64,000 nucleotides of DNA, from NCBI GenBank assembly GCA_943912755.1, contig CALTWF010000006.1:1-64000 (forward strand). Direction: 5' to 3'. The DNA comes from an uncultured Pseudomonas sp. GTDB taxonomy: Bacteria > Pseudomonadota > Gammaproteobacteria > Pseudomonadales > Pseudomonadaceae. This document shows, piece after piece, positions 25,454 through 34,811 of the stretch (position 1 is its first letter; each line of letters opens with the position of its first letter). A model generated the notes under the pieces. That model was given only the letters and a program-made list of their open reading frames with translations. It had not been told where the DNA came from and made no database searches. A program made the translations under genes and the position numbers.

Positions 25454-26857
25454 TTGGGTAACTTGGCCAGGATTTCCAGTCAGGCCGAAGCGCTGCGCTT
25501 CGACCGTTTCACCGTACATGCCGGACAACGCCTGCTGCTTGCCGATGGCCAGCCGCTGCGCCTGGGCGGACGGGCGCTGGACATCCTCCTGGTGCTGCTG
25601 GAGCACGCCGGCACGGTGGTCGACAAACGCACCCTGCTGGCGCGAGTCTGGCCTGACAGCGTGGTCGAGGAAATAAACCTGCGGGTGCATATCGCCGCGC
25701 TGCGCCGGGCGCTGGGCGAGGGCGTGATCGTCACGCTGCCCGGCCAGGGCTACCGCTTCGACGCAGCGTTGCAGCGTGAGGCGCTTGCCGTCAGCGCGCC
25801 CGTCGCGCTCTCCGGGAGCAACCTGCCGACCCGCCTGGCGCGCCTGATCGGCCGCGACGAGGAACTAGCCCGCCTGGGATCACTGCTTGCGGGGCGCCGC
25901 CTGGTGACCCTGACCGGACCGGTGGGAGTGGGCAAGAGCACCCTGGCCCAGGCGGCGGCCGAAGGCCAGGCCGGGCGCTGGCGGGATGGCGTCTGGCGGG
26001 TGGATTTCGCCCAGGCCCGCGCCCCCCGTGAAGCCCTCGCCGGACTGCTGCGCGAGCAGGGCCTGGAACCTGGCAGCGACTGCCCGCTCGGCGGCCTGCC
26101 TGGGCACTGGTTGCGGCGCCACTTGCTGCTGGTGATGGACCATTGCGAAGCCCAGGCCGAGACCTGCCGCCGCCTGGCCGAGGCGCTGCTGGCGCTGGCA
26201 CCGGGGGTGAGCATTGTCGCGGTGTGCCGCGAGCCCTTGCGGGTGCGTGGCGAGACCCTGCGGCCGGTGGCGCCCCTGGCGGTGCCACCGGCCAGTGACG
26301 GGCACAGCGTCGAGCAGTTCATGGGCTATGCCGCCGTGCGCCTGTTCGTCGCTTGCGCCCAGGCCCGCCAGGCGGATTTCCGTCTGCGCCAGCAGGACCT
26401 GCACGCGGTCCGGGATATCTGCCAACGGGTGGACGGCCTGCCCCTGGCCCTTGAACTGGCGGCGGCGCAGATCGATGCGTTCGCCCTGGTCGGCCTGCGC
26501 GCGCAACTGAAGGAGGGCCTGCAGGTGCTCAATCGTGGCCGGCGCACCGCCGAGGCCCGCCATCAGTCGCTGAAGGCGGCGCTGGACTGGAGTTTCCAGC
26601 GCCTGTCCGCTGGGCAGCAGCAGGTCCTGCATCTCCTGGCCGGCTTCGAGCGCGGCTTTAGCCTGGAGCAGGCCGTCGCCCGTACCGCCGCGGCCGGTAT
26701 CGGCCCGTTGCCGACGGTGCGGGCGGTGCAGCAGCTGGCGGCCAAGTCGCTGTTGACCCTGGCCCATGACTGCGCGCGCTACCGGGTGCTCGACAGTACC
26801 CGCTGGTACCTCGGGCAACAGGCGGCCGGGCCTCAGTCGGCGCGGGAGTGCTGGTAG
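25454..26857 (+). CDS. Winged-helix regulator with AAA/NB-ARC-like ATPase domain, short form
   Basis: About 467 residues from the TTG start chosen here. GGGAGG lies nine bases upstream; an ATG at 25415 without a ribosome site is the alternative. The OmpR-type winged helix has LGGRALDILLVLLEHAG and EEINLRVHIAALRRAL. The ATPase domain carries a Walker A GPVGVGKST and a degenerate Walker B LLLVMDHC. The protein ends soon after the winged-helix-like segment of the ATPase (YRVLDSTRWYLGQQ) and lacks the long TPR-like C-terminus of its paralogue on the opposite strand. The two genes overlap tail to tail by 25 bases. Targets and ligand are unknown. Confidence 0.8.
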   Translation: MGNLARISSQAEALRFDRFTVHAGQRLLLADGQPLRLGGRALDILLVLLEHAGTVVDKRTLLARVWPDSVVEEINLRVHIAALRRALGEGVIVTLPGQGYRFDAALQREALAVSAPVALSGSNLPTRLARLIGRDEELARLGSLLAGRRLVTLTGPVGVGKSTLAQAAAEGQAGRWRDGVWRVDFAQARAPREALAGLLREQGLEPGSDCPLGGLPGHWLRRHLLLVMDHCEAQAETCRRLAEALLALAPGVSIVAVCREPLRVRGETLRPVAPLAVPPASDGHSVEQFMGYAAVRLFVACAQARQADFRLRQQDLHAVRDICQRVDGLPLALELAAAQIDAFALVGLRAQLKEGLQVLNRGRRTAEARHQSLKAALDWSFQRLSAGQQQVLHLLAGFERGFSLEQAVARTAAAGIGPLPTVRAVQQLAAKSLLTLAHDCARYRVLDSTRWYLGQQAAGPQSARECW

Positions 26858-29637
26858 CGGCTGGCGCTGGCCGGGCTCAACGGCAACTGCGCCAGCAGAT
26901 CGCGGGCACGCAGCAGTTCCACGGTGTCCAGGCCCTCCCTGAAGCGGGCATGGACCGGCGCCAGCAACTGCCGCGCCGGCAACGGGCGCTGGTCTTCCAG
27001 CCATAGCCGGGCCAGGGCCGTGGCGCTGCGCAGTTCCCAGGCCAGGGCCTGTTGCTTGCGGGCTATGCCGAGGGCCTTGAGCAGCAGGCTCTCGGCCTCC
27101 TGGCGCGAGCCGGCGGCACTGCCCAGGCGTTGTTCGGCGGCGGAGCAGAGCAGGGCGGCACTGGCCCAGCCGGCAGCACCGCTGTGTGCCCGCTGCAGCA
27201 GGGCATCATCCACCCGCCCGGGCAGCAGGGTCGCCAGCAGGTCGCCGATCAGGCCCCCGGGCTCTGTACGGGGCGCTTCGGCGCTGTCGTCGAAGGCGTG
27301 CCCGTAGTGCCCGGCCCAGTCGCGGAACAGCCCCACCGAATGGCGGACCGATTGCTCGTGCAGCAGGCGCACCCGTTCCCGCGCCAGTTGCCGGTCGCCG
27401 TTGTACCAGGGGATCACGCAGCCGCTCAGGGCCAGGGTGTAACACAGGGTGGTGCCGTGGTTGATCTGCACCGCCAGTTCCAGGGCCTGGTTGGCGGTGG
27501 CGGCGGCCTGCTCCGGCAGGCCTTGCAGCCAGAGGATGCGGGCTTGCAGGGTGAGGGCGGCGACGCTCTGGTCGTATTGCACGCCGAAACCATGGGTAAA
27601 GCGATTGAGCCGGCCACTGTGGGCCATGCGCTGCAAGGCGTCGTCGGCCTCGCGCCGAGCCGCATCCTGATCGCCGCTGAAGTGCAGGCCGAGACCGCGC
27701 AGGCGCTGGGCGCTGAGGGCCAGTTGCGGGTCCTGGCTGAGGCCGCGCTGGTCGAAGTCGCGGCTGAGCTGCAAGGCCTGGTGGTACTCGCCGCGGCTCA
27801 GGTGCACCGCCATGTTGCCGGAGATCGCCCGCAGCTGGCCGGGCAGGTCGCCGTGGCGCTCGGCCAGCTCCCGGGCGCTGGCGAAGGCGTCGAGGGTGGT
27901 CGGGATGCCGCCATGGTCGTGGTAGCTGAAAGTGCCCATGGCCAGCCTGAGGTTGATCGCCAGGCTGCCGCCGGCGTGGCCGTCGGCGTCCAGGCGGTGC
28001 AGGGCCTTGCGGATATGCCGGCCATGTTCCGAGAGCAGCGAAAGCTCCTGCCACAGAGGCGCCGACGCGGCGGTCAGGCGTGCCCCCAGCAGGCCCGCTT
28101 CGGCATGGGCGAAGCCCCATTCCAGCGCACCGCGCAGGTCGTCGAGGCAACGCGAATAGCGTTCCAGCCAGCGCGGCGCGCTGGTCTGTGCCCACTCCTG
28201 CTCGGCCTGCTGCATGATCGCCAGGCAGCGTTCGGCGTGGCGCTTGAGCGCCTCGGGCAGTTCGCCGGCCTGTTGCAGCTGGTCCAGGGCGTAGCTGCGG
28301 GTGGTGTCGAGCATGCGGTAGAACACTTCTTCGTCACCGACGTCGACATTCAGCAGCGACTGGGTGACCAGTTGGCTCACCGCATCGCGGACCTGGTCCG
28401 GCGACAAGCGCTCGCCTGCCGCCAGGGTCATCGCCGAGTGCAGGCTGAAACCGCCACGGAACACGCTGAGGCGGCGCAGGCAGGTGCGTTCGCTGTCGGC
28501 CAGCAGCTGGAAGCTCCAGTCCAGGGTGGCGCCCAGCAGATGCTGGCGGCGTTCATCGCCCTGGGCCGGCAGCAGATGCCGGCCGAGGTCGGCGAGCAGG
28601 GCATGCGGGCCGAGGCTGGCCAGTTGCGCCGCGGCCAGTTCCAGGGCCAGGGGAATGCCGTCCAGTTGCTGGCAGATGGCGACGATGGTGGCGAGATTGT
28701 CCGCGTTGAGCTCGAACGACTCCTGGTTGGCGATGGCGCGTTCGACGAACAACTGCACCGCCCCGTACTTCAGGGCTTCGGCCGGATCGCCGGCGGCCTC
28801 CGGCGGCGGGCATTCGAGGGCGTCCAGGCGCTGTACCGCCTCGCCTTCGGCGCGCAGGCATTCACGGCTGGTGACCAGGATCTGCAACTCGGGGGCGTGG
28901 CGCAGCAGGTGCTCGCAAAGGCTGGCCACCGAGTCGACCAGATGCTCGGCGTTGTCGATCAGCAGCAACAGCTGGCGTCCGCGCAGGTGCGCGCAGAGTG
29001 CCTCCAGCGGCGCCTGGTCGGGCAGGGCCAGGCCGAGTACGCCGGCCAGGTTGCTGACGATGGTGGACGGGTTGTTGAGGGTGCTCAGATCGAGCAGGCG
29101 GATGCCGTCGCGGTAGTGTCCGATCAACTGCTCGGCGACCCGCAGGGCCACGGTGGTCTTGCCGATGCCGCCGGGGCCGGCGAGCGTCAGCAGGCGCTGG
29201 CGGGTCAGTTGGCCGAGCAACCGGTTGACCAGCATCTGCCGGCCGATCAGGCGCGTGCGGCGCAAGGGCAGGTTGTGCGGCACCTGGGTGGTGAGCAACG
29301 GCTCGTCGGGTTGTTCGCGCAGCGGGGCGACGAAGCTGTAGCCGCGCTGGGCCACGGTGACGATATAGCGCTGGCCGCCCTGGCCATCGCCCAACGCCTT
29401 GCGCAGGGCGGCGATATGCACCCGCAGGCTGATGTCCTCGACCACGGTGTCCGGCCACACCCGGCTCATCAGCTCGGCCTTGCCCAGCACTTCGCCAGGG
29501 CGTTCCAGCAGGGCCAGGAGAATATCCATGGCCCGGCGCCCCAGGCGCAGCGGGCGATCGTTTTCAGCGATCAGGCGCTGGCCGGGAAAGACCCGATAAG
29601 GGCCGAACTGCACGGCCTGTTCACGGTGACGGCTCAC
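26833..29637 (-). CDS. Winged-helix regulator with ATPase and TPR-like domains, long form
   Basis: A 934-residue regulator. Residues 1-105 are an OmpR/PhoB-type winged helix (LGRRAMDILLALLERPG, EDISLRVHIAALRKAL). Residues 125-450 form a STAND-type ATPase with Walker A GPGGIGKTT (154-162), Walker B LLLLIDNAEH and the DGIPLALELAAA segment. The remainder is an all-helical TPR-like sensor region. This is the architecture of large signal-integrating regulators of the AfsR/MalT type. It is divergent from the amidohydrolase gene (294-base gap) and convergent with a short paralogue. Its signal and targets are not evident; control of the adjacent amidohydrolase operon is possible. Confidence 0.88.
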   Translation of the reverse strand: MSRHREQAVQFGPYRVFPGQRLIAENDRPLRLGRRAMDILLALLERPGEVLGKAELMSRVWPDTVVEDISLRVHIAALRKALGDGQGGQRYIVTVAQRGYSFVAPLREQPDEPLLTTQVPHNLPLRRTRLIGRQMLVNRLLGQLTRQRLLTLAGPGGIGKTTVALRVAEQLIGHYRDGIRLLDLSTLNNPSTIVSNLAGVLGLALPDQAPLEALCAHLRGRQLLLLIDNAEHLVDSVASLCEHLLRHAPELQILVTSRECLRAEGEAVQRLDALECPPPEAAGDPAEALKYGAVQLFVERAIANQESFELNADNLATIVAICQQLDGIPLALELAAAQLASLGPHALLADLGRHLLPAQGDERRQHLLGATLDWSFQLLADSERTCLRRLSVFRGGFSLHSAMTLAAGERLSPDQVRDAVSQLVTQSLLNVDVGDEEVFYRMLDTTRSYALDQLQQAGELPEALKRHAERCLAIMQQAEQEWAQTSAPRWLERYSRCLDDLRGALEWGFAHAEAGLLGARLTAASAPLWQELSLLSEHGRHIRKALHRLDADGHAGGSLAINLRLAMGTFSYHDHGGIPTTLDAFASARELAERHGDLPGQLRAISGNMAVHLSRGEYHQALQLSRDFDQRGLSQDPQLALSAQRLRGLGLHFSGDQDAARREADDALQRMAHSGRLNRFTHGFGVQYDQSVAALTLQARILWLQGLPEQAAATANQALELAVQINHGTTLCYTLALSGCVIPWYNGDRQLARERVRLLHEQSVRHSVGLFRDWAGHYGHAFDDSAEAPRTEPGGLIGDLLATLLPGRVDDALLQRAHSGAAGWASAALLCSAAEQRLGSAAGSRQEAESLLLKALGIARKQQALAWELRSATALARLWLEDQRPLPARQLLAPVHARFREGLDTVELLRARDLLAQLPLSPASASRYQHSRAD

Positions 29638-29931
29638 ATCTTGCTCCTGACCCTGTTCCGACTATCGGCAAGGCCCCTGGAAGGGCTCTGGCCTGTGGTT
29701 TTCGAGCATGTTGGGCAGGTTTGTCCGACAAGGCAATGCTTCCTTGGGCCTTGATGGCTTTTTGTCCCGTCTACGCTTACCGCGCTTCGCCTGCAAAGCG
29801 GCAGGGCAGAGGCTTTGCCATGTGCAGGGGAAGACCCTGTGAAGCCAGGGGGAATAATTAACAACGATTAACTCGTACTCGACCTGCCGGCCCCCAAGAA
29901 TCCACGGATTACCCCCTCGGGACCCTCCAGC
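29638..29931. other. Divergent intergenic region
   Basis: A 294-base gap between the long STAND regulator and the amidohydrolase gene. It is richer in A/T near 29850-29880 (GGGGGAATAATTAACAACG), consistent with promoters. I see no clear operator palindrome and no small gene in it. Confidence 0.5.
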
Positions 29932-31902
29932 ATGACCGACCAGGATGATCGCAACGACCCGACCCGCCGCCGCCTGCTGGCCACCGGGTCCCTCCTGACC
30001 GCAGCGGCCACCCTGCTGCCGCGGTTGTCCTTCGCTTCACTCACTCCAGACCAGGGACCTGCAATGAATGCCGATCTGATTCTCTTCAATGGCCGCTTCC
30101 ACACCGTCGACCGCGACAACCCCGAGGCCACCGCCGTGGCAATCAAGGACGGGCGTTTCATCGCCGTAGGCAGCGATGCCCAGGTCATGGCGGCGCGCAG
30201 CACCGGCACCCAGGTCATCGACCTCAAGGGGCGCTGCGCCATCCCCGGCCTCAATGACTCGCACCTGCACCTGATCCGCGGTGGCCTCAACTACAACCTG
30301 GAACTGCGCTGGGAAGGCGTGCCGTCTCTGGCCGACGCCCTGCGCATGCTCAAGGACCAGGCCGAGCGCACGCCGAGCCCGCAGTGGGTACGGGTGGTCG
30401 GTGGCTGGAACGAATTCCAGTTTGCCGAAAAGCGCATGCCGACCCTGGAGGAAATCAACCAGGCGGCGCCGGACACCCCGGTGTTCATCCTCCACCTGTA
30501 TGACCGCGCCTTGCTCAACCGCGCCGCCCTGCGCGTTGCCGGCTATACCAAGGACACGCCGAACCCGCCGGGCGGCGAGATCGTCCGCGATTCCCGCGGC
30601 GAGCCGACCGGCATGCTGGTGGCGCGGCCCAACGCGATGATCCTCTACTCGACCCTGGCCAAGGGGCCGAAGCTGCCGCTGGAGTACCAGGTCAACTCGA
30701 CCCGGCAGTTCATGCGCGAACTCAATCGTCTCGGCCTGACCAGCGCCATCGATGCCGGCGGCGGCTTCCAGAACTACCCGGACGACTACGAGGTGATCGA
30801 GCACCTGGCCAGGGAAGACCAGTTGACCGTGCGCATCGCCTACAACCTGTTCACCCAGAAGCCCAAGGAAGAGCTGGCCGACTTCAAGAACTGGACCGGC
30901 AGCGTCAAGTTGCACCAGGGCGACGACATGCTGCGGCACAACGGTGCCGGCGAGATGCTGGTGTTCTCCGCCGCCGACTTCGAGGACTTCCTCGAACCGC
31001 GCCCGGACCTGGCGCCGTCCATGGAGCAGGACCTGGAGCCGGTGGTGCGCCATCTGGTCGAGCAGCGCTGGCCGTTCCGCCTGCATGCCACCTATGACGA
31101 ATCCATCAGCCGCATGCTCGATGTGTTCGAGAAAGTGAACCGCGACATTCCGTTCAACGGCCTGCCTTGGTTCTTCGACCACGCCGAGACCATCACCCCG
31201 CGCAACATCGAGCGCGTGCGTGCCCTCGGCGGCGGTATCGCGATCCAGGACCGCATGGCCTTCCAGGGCGAATACTTCGTCGACCGCTACGGCGCCAAGG
31301 CTGCCGAAGCGACCCCGCCGATCAAGCGCATGCTCGCCGAGGGCGTGCCGGTGGGCGCCGGTACCGATGCCACCCGCGTTTCCAGCTATAACCCGTGGAC
31401 CTCGCTGTACTGGATGGTCAGCGGCCGCACCGTCGGTGGCCTGGCCCTGCACCAGGAAGGCCTGCCGCGCTCCACCGCGCTGGAACTGTTTACCCACGGC
31501 AGCGCCTGGTTCTCCTCCGAGCAAGGCAAGAAAGGCCAGATCAAGGTCGGCCAGCTGGCCGACGTGGCGGTGCTCAGCGCCGACTTCTTCAGCGTCGAGG
31601 AAGAAGCCATCAAGTGGATCGAGTCGGTGCTGACCGTGGTCGGCGGCAAGGTGGTCTACGGCGCGGGTGATTTCCGCTATCACGGCCCGCTGGACATTCC
31701 GGTGCTGCCGGACTGGTCGCCGGTGGTCAAGGTCCCGGGCCACTGGCGTCCGACCTCGCCGTTGCAGGCCCAGGTGCACCAGTGCAGCGGCCCGTGCGGG
31801 GTGCACTCGCACAGTCACGAGCGGGCGCGCCTGTCCAATGTGCCGGTCAGCGACTTCCAGGGCTTCTGGGGCGCGTTCGGCTGCTCCTGCTTCGCCTTCT
31901 GA
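29932..31902 (+). CDS. Tat-exported YtcJ-type amidohydrolase
   Basis: A 656-residue metal-dependent amidohydrolase (amidohydro_3 group). The N-terminus carries a twin-arginine signal (DPTRRRLLATGSLL, followed by a hydrophobic stretch to SFAS). The enzyme body has LILFNGRFHTVD, the metal site GLNDSHLHL, RLHATYDES, WFFDHAETI and the late GAGTDATRVSSYNPW. The last 45 residues are unusual: a Cys/His-rich tail (HQCSGPCGVHSHSHERAR) ending in GCSCFAF. The substrate is unknown; family members hydrolyse amides or formamides. A YcaC-like hydrolase gene follows 57 bases later, and the two probably share a transcript. Confidence 0.87.
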   Translation: MTDQDDRNDPTRRRLLATGSLLTAAATLLPRLSFASLTPDQGPAMNADLILFNGRFHTVDRDNPEATAVAIKDGRFIAVGSDAQVMAARSTGTQVIDLKGRCAIPGLNDSHLHLIRGGLNYNLELRWEGVPSLADALRMLKDQAERTPSPQWVRVVGGWNEFQFAEKRMPTLEEINQAAPDTPVFILHLYDRALLNRAALRVAGYTKDTPNPPGGEIVRDSRGEPTGMLVARPNAMILYSTLAKGPKLPLEYQVNSTRQFMRELNRLGLTSAIDAGGGFQNYPDDYEVIEHLAREDQLTVRIAYNLFTQKPKEELADFKNWTGSVKLHQGDDMLRHNGAGEMLVFSAADFEDFLEPRPDLAPSMEQDLEPVVRHLVEQRWPFRLHATYDESISRMLDVFEKVNRDIPFNGLPWFFDHAETITPRNIERVRALGGGIAIQDRMAFQGEYFVDRYGAKAAEATPPIKRMLAEGVPVGAGTDATRVSSYNPWTSLYWMVSGRTVGGLALHQEGLPRSTALELFTHGSAWFSSEQGKKGQIKVGQLADVAVLSADFFSVEEEAIKWIESVLTVVGGKVVYGAGDFRYHGPLDIPVLPDWSPVVKVPGHWRPTSPLQAQVHQCSGPCGVHSHSHERARLSNVPVSDFQGFWGAFGCSCFAF

Positions 31903-31959
31903 GTTCCACCCCGGCGCGGGCACTGGCCCGCGCCTCATTCCGCCAATAGGAGTCATGAA

Positions 31960-32577
31960 ATGAGCAACGACTACAAACGCCTGAACAAAGACGATGCGGT
32001 GGTGTTGCTGGTGGACCACCAGACCGGCCTGATCTCGCTGGTGCAGGACTTCTCGCCGAACGAGTTCAAGAACAACGTGCTGGCCCTGGGCGACCTGGCC
32101 AAGTTCTTCGGCTTGCCGACCATCCTCACCACCAGCTTCGAGCAGGGCCCGAACGGTCCGCTGGTTCCGGAGCTGAAAGAGCTGTTCCCGGACGCGCCAT
32201 ACATTGCCCGTCCCGGCCAGATCAATGCCTGGGACAACGCCGACTTCGTCCAGGCGATCAAGAACACTGGGCGCAAGCAACTGATCATCGCCGGCGTGGT
32301 GACCGATGTCTGCGTGGCCTTCCCGACCCTGTCGGCGCTGGCCGAGGGCTATGAAGTGTTCGTCGTCACCGACGCTTCCGGCACCTTCAACGACACCGTG
32401 CAGCAAGCGGCCTGGGCGCGCATGAGCGCAGCCGGTGCGCAACTGATGAACTGGTTCTCGGTGGCTTGTGAGCTGCATCGTGACTGGCGCAACGATATCG
32501 AAGGTCTGGGTAACCTGCTGTCGCAGCGGATTCCCAACTACCGCAACCTGATGAACAGTTATGCGGCGCTGAAGTAA
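31960..32577 (+). CDS. YcaC-like hydrolase of the isochorismatase superfamily
   Basis: A 205-residue cysteine hydrolase. The catalytic Asp is in VVLLVDHQTG (D19), the nucleophile is in GVVTDVCVAF (C118), and a basic residue at position 84 (R84 in ARPGQ) occupies the third catalytic site. The cis-peptide region is GVVTD. It is predicted to be cytoplasmic. It follows the amidohydrolase gene in the same direction with a good GGAG upstream (AATAGGAGTCATGAA). Substrate and products are not known for this family branch; the pairing suggests stepwise hydrolysis of an amide. Confidence 0.88.
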   Translation: MSNDYKRLNKDDAVVLLVDHQTGLISLVQDFSPNEFKNNVLALGDLAKFFGLPTILTTSFEQGPNGPLVPELKELFPDAPYIARPGQINAWDNADFVQAIKNTGRKQLIIAGVVTDVCVAFPTLSALAEGYEVFVVTDASGTFNDTVQQAAWARMSAAGAQLMNWFSVACELHRDWRNDIEGLGNLLSQRIPNYRNLMNSYAALK

Positions 32578-32596
32578 GCAGGCTTTCCGGGCTGCT

Positions 32597-32684
32597 GATG
32601 GCCTCATCGCCGGCAAGACCGGCTCCCACAGGTTTTGTGAATGCCGCCGAACTTGTGGGAGCTGGTCTTGCCAGCGATGAGGCC
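32597..32684. repeat. REP doublet in inverted orientation
   Basis: A reversed copy (32597-32632) and a forward copy (32652-32684) lie just after the YcaC-like gene. Both are of the GACCGG/GGTCTTG variant, so they differ slightly from the other REPs in the window. Confidence 0.85.
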
Positions 32685-32706
32685 CTGAAGGGCGACACAA
32701 AAGCAG

Positions 32707-32730
32707 AAGGGGCCGCATTTGCGGCCCCTT
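32707..32730. terminator. Bidirectional intrinsic terminator
   Basis: AAGGGGCCGCA and TGCGGCCCCTT form an 11-base perfect stem with a 2-base TT loop. It lies between the convergent YcaC-like gene and the esterase gene and can serve both strands. Confidence 0.8.
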
Positions 32731-32745
32731 CGACTTGCTGCTGTT

Positions 32746-33765
32746 TCAGTTCAGATGGGTTTTCAGCTCCAGCGCCGCCTGGCGCATCGCCGCCTGTACC
32801 GCCGGGACCTTGGCCAGCGGGTTGAGCAGGCCGTAGTCGTGGATCATGCCGTTGTAGCGCACCGCGGTGACGGTCACCCCAGCCGCGTCCAGCTTGCGCG
32901 CATAGGCTTCGCCTTCGTCACGCAGCACGTCGAATTCGGCGGTTTGCACCAGTGCCGGCGGCAGGCCCTTGAGTTGCTCGGCGCTGGCACGCAGCGGCGA
33001 GGCATGGATCGAGGCGCGCTGGGCCTGGTCGGTGGTGTAGTTGTCCCAGAACCATTTCATCATCCCGGTGGTGAGGAAGTGGCCTTCGGCGAACTGCTTG
33101 TACGAGCCGGTCTCGAAGCTGGCATCGGTCACCGGCCAGAGCAGCAACTGGAAGCGCAGGGCCGGGGTTTTCTGCTCCTTGGCCATCAGTGCGACCACCG
33201 CCGCCATGTTGCCGCCGACGCTGTTGCCGGCCACCGCCAGGCGCTTGCTGTCGACGCCGATCTCCTTGCCGTGCTCGGCGACCCAGCGGGTGGCGCCGTA
33301 GGCCTGGTCGATGGCGGTCGGGTAGTGGGCTTCAGGCGACGGCGTGTAGTCGACGTAGACCGCTACCGCACCGGAGCCGACCACCAGGTCGCGGATCAGT
33401 CGCTGGTGGGTCGGGAAATCGCCGAGCACCCAGCCGCCGCCGTGGAAGAACATGAACACCGGCAGCTCGCCCTTGACCTTGGCCGGGCGGACGATCTTCA
33501 AGGTGACCTTTTCCTGGCCGAGGCTGATGATCTTCTCGCTGACCTCGATGCCGGACAGGTCGACCTGCACCGAAGCCTGGGCGCCGGTGAGGATGGCGCG
33601 GGCATCTTTCGGTGCCAACTGCTCCAGCGGTTTGCCGCCGCCTTGCTCCAGCGCTTCGAGGAAGGCCTGGGTGGTGTGTTCGACACCCGGGCTGCCGGCG
33701 GCAAAGGCGTTGCCGACGGAGAGGGCGAGGAGGGTGGCGCCGAGGGTCTTGTTGAGGATGTTCAT
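32746..33765 (-). CDS. Secreted alpha/beta hydrolase, hormone-sensitive-lipase family
   Basis: A 339-residue esterase with a signal peptide (MNILNKTLGATLLALSV, cleavage near AFA-AG). HSL-family marks are the oxyanion-hole HGGGW (108-112), the nucleophile elbow GNSVGG (Ser182, in place of the usual GDSAGG), the acid in AEFDVLRDEG (D279) and the base in MIHDYG (H309). The start at 33765 was picked because it begins the signal peptide and has a purine-rich site upstream. It is probably periplasmic. A LysR gene is divergent 164 bases away and is the likely regulator. The ester substrate is unknown. Confidence 0.88.
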   Translation of the reverse strand: MNILNKTLGATLLALSVGNAFAAGSPGVEHTTQAFLEALEQGGGKPLEQLAPKDARAILTGAQASVQVDLSGIEVSEKIISLGQEKVTLKIVRPAKVKGELPVFMFFHGGGWVLGDFPTHQRLIRDLVVGSGAVAVYVDYTPSPEAHYPTAIDQAYGATRWVAEHGKEIGVDSKRLAVAGNSVGGNMAAVVALMAKEQKTPALRFQLLLWPVTDASFETGSYKQFAEGHFLTTGMMKWFWDNYTTDQAQRASIHASPLRASAEQLKGLPPALVQTAEFDVLRDEGEAYARKLDAAGVTVTAVRYNGMIHDYGLLNPLAKVPAVQAAMRQAALELKTHLN

Positions 33766-33929
33766 GGTCAGATTCCTTTTCTTCGTGTTTGAGTGTGGGC
33801 AGCAAGGTTTCAAGCCGTCAGCGCCGCGGGTTTGGTGTGGGCTGCGCTGCAAGGTGTGGCTAGATTATTGAGATGCGGGAAAGTGAAAAAGCCGCTATAA
33901 AGCGTTTTACTGTCCACCGGGAAGCGACA

Positions 33930-34811
33930 ATGAACCCTTTTGAAGATATGCGTATTTTTGCCCAGGTCATGGAGTCCGGCAGCTTCACCGCTGCGGCCGA
34001 CAAGCTGGGCCTGTCCAAGCAGTTCGTCAGCCGTCGGCTGATGGCATTGGAAGAGCGCCTGGGCGTGCGCCTGCTGAACCGTTCGACCCGCCGCCTCGAC
34101 CCGACGCCACTGGGGCAGAGCTACTACGAGTCGTCGCTGCGCCTGCTCAACGAGGTCGAGCAGGTGGAGCAGGGCATCGCCGGGCAGACCAGCGAACCCC
34201 GGGGCACCGTGCGCGTCAGCGCGCCGCTGTCGTTCGCCGTGGCCCACCTCGGTTGCCTGCTGCCGGAGTTCCTCCAGCGCTATCCGCAGGTCAGCGTCGA
34301 GGTCGACCTGAGCGACCGCTCGGTGGACCTGCTGGGCGAAGGTTATGATCTGGCGCTGCGCATCGGCGTGCTGGAGGACTCGACCCTGATCGCCCGGCGT
34401 CTGGCTTCGATCGATCGGGTGTATTGCGCCAGCCCCGATTACCTGGCGCGCAAGGGCACGCCGTCACGCCCAGACGAGCTGGCCGCCCACGATTGCCTGC
34501 CCTATGGCCATGGCCGCCAGGTGCAATGGCGTTTCCTCGAACAGGGCAAGCTGCGCATGGTGACGGTGTGCGGGCGCATGCGCGCCAACAACGGCGAGCT
34601 GTTGCGTGATGCGGCGGTCAAGGGGATGGGGATTACCTACCTGCCGACCTTTATCGTCGGTGACGCGCTGGCGGCGGGGCAACTGGTGCCGGTTCTGCAG
34701 GACTTCGTCACCGAGCCGTTGCAGCTCTCGGCGGTCTACCCGCAACACCGGCAGAGCGCGCGGCCGGTGCAGGCGCTGATCGAGTTCATGCGTGAGCGGC
34801 TCAGCGGATGA
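33930..34811 (+). CDS. LysR-family transcriptional regulator
   Basis: A 293-residue LysR protein with N-terminal helix-turn-helix SFTAAADKLGLSKQFVSRRL and a two-lobe effector domain (GTVRVSAPLSFAVAHLG, LALRIGVLEDSTLIARRL). It starts at ATG 33930. It is divergent from the secreted esterase gene and probably controls it. Its 3' end overlaps the convergent NUDIX gene by 11 bases. Confidence 0.9.
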   Translation: MNPFEDMRIFAQVMESGSFTAAADKLGLSKQFVSRRLMALEERLGVRLLNRSTRRLDPTPLGQSYYESSLRLLNEVEQVEQGIAGQTSEPRGTVRVSAPLSFAVAHLGCLLPEFLQRYPQVSVEVDLSDRSVDLLGEGYDLALRIGVLEDSTLIARRLASIDRVYCASPDYLARKGTPSRPDELAAHDCLPYGHGRQVQWRFLEQGKLRMVTVCGRMRANNGELLRDAAVKGMGITYLPTFIVGDALAAGQLVPVLQDFVTEPLQLSAVYPQHRQSARPVQALIEFMRERLSG

